64,000 nt of DNA, taken from positions 131,272 through 195,271 of the forward strand of contig MU130358.1 in assembly GCA_015039465.1 (NCBI GenBank), written 5' to 3'. Source of the stretch: Phlegmacium glaucopus. Its lineage: Eukaryota > Basidiomycota > Agaricomycetes > Agaricales > Cortinariaceae. The position numbers were made by a program, and so were the translations under genes. The notes beneath the pieces were generated by a model. It was not told the origin of the DNA. It saw nothing but the letters and a program-made list of their open reading frames with translations, and made no database searches. This document shows, in pieces, positions 59,849 to 64,000 of the stretch (positions are counted from its first letter, which is position 1; each line of letters opens with the position of its first letter).

Positions 59849-60507
59849 GGGGTTGCACAATCCTCAGTATGAGTTCTAAATACTGAGAACTCCAAATGTG
59901 TGACATTCAGTCACATGCGGTGTCACGGCGTGACACGGCCAATTTCTTGAGACATCGCATTTGTGGTCTCCACACCTCTGAGATACAAGAAAAATTATGT
60001 TGTATTTAACAATAATAAGAAGTAATTATACATGCCTAAGATATTCCTTGCAGGAAAACATTATATTTAACCCAAGAATGCAAAATGAATCTTAATTGCC
60101 TGCTAAATATGGGCCTCCAAAGAGATTGGACATTATCCCTTCAACCACAACACCTATGAGCATGATTTGCAGGAGGATTTTTCTTAACATTTAAATTCCA
60201 ATTGATCCACAAGTCCAAAATTTTGATTAGTGCCTCCTATGTCAAGATAGACCCTCAAAATGTGCACTTTAACATGGTTAGAGGCCAGGTAATTAAAATT
60301 TTGAACTTGTAGAATGGAAGCCATATACAAGTAGATTTTATCTTTGAAAATCTAATCCTAAATCCCATCTGTTGTGAATAAAATAGCCCATGGAAATATA
60401 CATCTAAACATTCTCTACATTTTACAATTATATTTGTCCAAAATGGTGAAGGAATGAGTAATCTATGGGCCCACCATGGTAGATCAATAATCAATGTGCA
60501 GGGAGTA
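59849..60507. repeat. Repeat family R2, copy A
   Basis: A direct, diverged duplicate of 62349-63022, about 2.5 kb away. Both begin GGGGTTGCACAATCCTCAG and share GCCAATTTCTTGAGACAT, AAGAAGTAATTATACATGCC, AGAGATTGGACATTATCCC and GGCCCACCATGGTAG in order. Copy A has an extra segment at 59868-59935 that includes a perfect 18-bp palindrome (GTGTCACGGCGTGACAC core). The minus strand holds a short frame containing CRECLDV, also seen in copy B, so a decayed coding region may be shared. Class unknown. Confidence 0.78.
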
Positions 60508-62348
60508 ATAGCATGCTTCATATTGAATGTCTTCCTCATATGTTATTTATCTGATTTCTAAAACAGCTACTTTGGGATTTTTGAAACAAACAAATGACAG
60601 CAACTGATTGCCAGAAAGAAGTTAAGTTGCAATCTTGTTTATGTCTGCTTTCTAAACACTTTTTCATTGTGGATAACAGTTGTTGGTCATTGTTTTCATG
60701 ATAAGAATTTGAATGTAATACCACAAAAAAAAACAGAACCACTGATGTAAAGTCTCTAGGCTGTATCCATCAAATTCTCATCTTTTTTAACATTGGTGAA
60801 AACCATCCATGCCCCTTGTGCATTACCCCTAGTTGGAGGTCCATGTATCCATTTCCATCCAGAGGGAAATAAAGTGTTTTCAAAAAATTGCATACTGTAG
60901 ATTTTAAGGTAATTTCTGAGTTGAGTTGATTGGAAGTTGGTTTCATAGTTTTGAGGTGATTTCAGCTGAGACACTGGTTAGAAACTCCAACTCCCATTGG
61001 ATGTGCACTAGGATGTATCCACATGAAGGTTAAAGTTTTACTGGGCTGAAATTCAACAATTGTAATCCCATTACCACTTTCGGATACTTAGTTTCCCATT
61101 TCGTACCAATCACATACTATATAAAGCCAATCCTTCGTAAAAGACAGGCATTCGTTACTTAACCCACTACTTGTATCATCCTACATACCCAAACTCTCGA
61201 CTATTACAATATACCTCGTTCCTATTCGATCATCGAAACTAAGTGTTTCCGACTCCACAACGAGTCGGTTTCCAACAATGTTTGTATGTACTCCTAATTC
61301 TTGTTGTTCTTGGAGAATGTGGTCCAGTTTAATATGGTTGTAAATAATGAGATGGAGGCCAATATCCATCACAAACCCATGAGTGAATGAGGGTTGGAAA
61401 TCTGTTTGTGGAAAGCATAGGATCTTACTAAACAACTTTCTAGTGAAATATGTTTGAGATATGTTTGTGCAGGGATTACAATAACTTATCTGCAAAATCC
61501 TGAACTGCTGCCTTTGATTCTTCAAAGTTGAGAGAGCACTGCAGGATAGAAGGTTAAGAATATTGGAGTCACTGTGATTCAAAATCTATTGAAACTGGGG
61601 TAAAAAGATGACTAGTAAAAGCTGAATAATGTATTAAAAAAGTTGAGTTCAAATAGGTTCAAGATTTATACCTCTTCAACTGGTACTGAGCCAGTATTAT
61701 TTGGTATGATATATATATGTATCCCTTTTCCCTGTTTGCAGTTTCACTATGTTCCTGTTAAACAATGTAAATTTAATATACAAATTTTATCACCAGAATC
61801 ATATTCTCAGTCAAAAATAAAATTCCAAGCACTAACAATGAAATTGATCAATAATTTAGAAAGATAAATATTGATTTTGCAGAACCTTGTTATATTATTA
61901 CTATTATAATTTATATATATATATTTTTATTGAGAAAATATTCTTATGTGTATCAACCTCTTTACATTATTGTGGCCAGAGCGCCTCCATAGGACCCAAG
62001 GAAGAAACACCTTTGAACTCAGAAACCTGTCTTTTAGCTTCCAAAACAAACAACAGTGACTGTGACTGGTCTTCAATTTTATGAGGTTTCATAGGGATGT
62101 TTTTGAATAAATGGATAAGCACAAGTAATGGGTAGTAAATTAATAAGTGAACATTATAAATTATCTCAAAAACCTTTTCAAAACAAATATATGACAACAA
62201 CACATTGCTGGAAATGAGTTATTGATCATTGTTTGCTTCCTGGCTCCCATCATGATAGTTAGTCACAAATAAGCAAACTGGAAAAAGCCAATAACCTAAG
62301 TATGAACAGACTCTGAGTCACATCACCTGATACATGATTACTACTAAT
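60508..62348. other. AT-rich stretch between R2 copies
   Basis: 1.8 kb without a supported gene. Minus-strand frames at 60974-60756 and 61582-61181 have some protein-like composition (for example GWKWIHGPPTRG near 60840) but I cannot assign them. They may be remnants of the same element that carries R2. Confidence 0.45.
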
Positions 62349-63022
62349 GGGGTTGCACAATCCTCAGTGTATGTGACAGCCAATTTCTTGAGACATTGCA
62401 TTTGTGCTCTCCACACCTCTGGGGTACCAAAAAAACTGTGCTGTATTTAAGAATAAGAAGTAATTATACATGCCTAAAATATTCCTTACAGGAAAAGGTT
62501 GTATTTAACCCAAAAATGTGAAATGAATCTCAATTTCCTGCCAAATATGAGGCTTCAAAGAGATTGGACATTATCCCTTCAACCACAACACCCATGAGCA
62601 TGATTTTCAGGAGGATTTCACTTAGAATCTAAACTCCAATTGATCTACAAGTCCAAAATTTTAATTAGTGCCCTCTGTCAATATAGATCCTTAAAATGTG
62701 CACTTTAACATGGTTAGGGGCCAGTAATTGAGATTTTGAACTTGTAGAATTGAAGTAATAAACAAATAGATGATTTTATCTCTGCAAATATAATCCTAAA
62801 TCCCAGCTGTTGTGAAGATAATAGCCCAAGAAGGCACAAGTGGAAGCAGGAGATGCACTGGTGATTGTCATGGGTAAACTATAAAAATTTCCAGGTTTGG
62901 ACCCATGGACATGTACATCTAAACATTCTCTACATTTTGCAATTTTATTTGTCCAAAGTGATGAAGAAATGAATAATCTATTGGCCCACCATGGTAGTTC
63001 AATAATTGATGTGGAGGGAATT
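62349..63022. repeat. Repeat family R2, copy B
   Basis: The second copy of R2. It lacks the 59868-59935 segment and has its own extra stretch at about 62820-62905. The minus-strand frame 63042-62776 (88 residues, with LPWWANRLF and CRECLDVHVHG) is the longest remaining open piece of the possible coding region. At a shared position copy A keeps ACATCGCA where copy B has ACATTGCA, a CpG loss in B. Confidence 0.78.
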
Positions 63023-63934
63023 GAGTTGCCTAATTTGGACATATTCTAAATGTGACAAAACAGAGCAACCATGCAGGAGGTGTAGCCAGGCCACCCCCCA
63101 ACAGATTTTGAGAAAAAAAATTGCAAAAAAAGAGCAAAAAAAGAGCTACATGGTTCAAAGCAGAATTTTTTGAAAATACACAAATTCCTTGTGATAAATT
63201 CTAGAAGGATCTGAATATCCATACCCTTACCTTGTTCCTCATATCCTTCACTTAGGCATCTTTGGTGCTTGTAAGCTCATCCTTGATAAGGTTAGTGGGA
63301 CTGGAAGACATATTACTGAGATGATAAGCAGGATTGGGAGAGGATATAGATGATTGACATCAGAATGTATAAGATCTTTGTCATAATATTGCAATTTTCC
63401 TATAATATTTTATTTATTTAGGGGTAATATTTTGGATTATTGTAGTATATACACTACACTATGTATACTTTGCAAATAAAATGGAGGGAAACAGTCAATA
63501 ACTCAAGGAACTGCAACTGTATCAGTAAATGTGACACCAGTGGCTTTGTCACACAGTGTGACTGGGTCAGGCTGTTACCGGGGCCTCCACTACTACTAGT
63601 ACTAAGACTAGTAAAGTATGTAAACAGTAGGAGCAAATATGCCTCTCCATTCCCATGTTCATTTTTTAATCCTTTATTAATTTATCTTTTGTTTTTCACT
63701 TCTTTACTCTCTCTATCTGACAAAACAGCTAATTGCTTGTAAAAAGCGGGATATATTGCATTTTGTAAAATAATTATTGATAATAAATTATTTTATGGAT
63801 GGATATTATTTTAATTAAAAAATAATAAGTATTCTATATAATAACCGTAAGACTCGTATTGCCGTGCAAAGCAATGGCCCACATCTCTAGTATATCCATG
63901 CATATACATAATTACACCGTATCAATGCATGCTA
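63023..63934. other. AT-rich stretch with no supported gene
   Basis: 0.9 kb with A runs at 63112-63145 and AT-rich DNA at 63760-63845. A short palindrome (GTCACACAGTGTGAC) lies near 63557. No gene is supported. Confidence 0.5.
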
Positions 63935-64000
63935 TAGGGCTGCACACCATTACCGTATTGACGGTTGTACGGCACCCATATTACGGTAACCGTACCCGTA
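63935..64000 (+). mobile_element. Possible hAT-like transposon terminus (partial)
   Basis: The window ends in TAGGGCTGCACACC followed by short repeats of ACCGTA/TACGGT in both orientations (TTACCGTATTGACGG, GTTGTACGGCACC, TTACGGTAACCGTACCCGTA). A TAGGG(C/G)TG-type start and clustered subterminal CCGTA/TACGG motifs are typical of hAT-superfamily ends. The rest of the element, its other end and any 8-bp target duplication are outside the window. Confidence 0.35.

Noticed and set aside
1..64000. CRISPR array, bacterial operons or prophage
   Set aside because: The window is eukaryotic with spliceosomal introns throughout; the only regular array (42-bp units) has no spacers.

Overview
The window is nuclear DNA of a filamentous basidiomycete, most likely an Agaricomycete (mushroom-forming fungus). 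The genes are split by many short introns (about 50-65 nt, GT..AG, mostly with CTNAY-type branch sites). The gene content fits this group: two cerato-platanins, two proteins with the basidiomycete domain DUF6699, an F-box protein of the agaric type, an orphan 7TM family, and a Prf1/pcc1-like MATA_HMG-box factor. All exon joins below were worked out by hand from splice signals, reading-frame phase and family motifs; no search or transcript data were available.

Layout. 1-51.5 kb is gene-dense. In order: the 3' end of an unidentified + gene (1-241); HMG-box regulator (-); a single-pass membrane protein (+); PDP/PTC5-like PP2C phosphatase (-); a 972-residue cysteine-rich type I membrane protein (-); calcipressin (+); CCDC124/Lso2-like ribosome factor (-); MFS transporter copy 1 (+); two adjacent DUF6699 proteins (+); HEM14 protoporphyrinogen oxidase (-), divergent from a P450 (+); a LINE fragment (-); a 7TM protein (+); a large Ser/Thr kinase (+); MFS transporter copy 2 (-), an inverted paralogue of copy 1; an F-box protein (+); an ITFG1/TIP-like FG-GAP membrane protein (-); two cerato-platanins (+); an ABC-2 transporter relic (-); and an alpha/beta hydrolase (+).

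51.5-64 kb changes character. I find no intact gene there. It is AT-rich and CpG-poor and is made of decayed or repeated DNA: a SEC27/COPB2 relic with introns, two direct copies of repeat family R1 that differ mainly at CpG sites, a 42-bp minisatellite split by one R1 copy, two direct copies of repeat family R2, and a possible hAT-like terminus at the right edge.

How the genes relate. Most look like unlinked housekeeping or lineage-specific genes. The clearest functional pairing is HEM14 (heme synthesis) head-to-head with a heme-using P450 across 202 bp. Calcipressin and the PP2C belong to phosphatase signalling. The cerato-platanins and perhaps the hydrolase are secreted products. I did not find a coherent new multi-gene system. 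The strongest unusual signals are the CpG-directed decay on the right, the exon-for-exon conserved inverted MFS pair, two 12-nt microexons, and introns that read as open membrane-like coding sequence.
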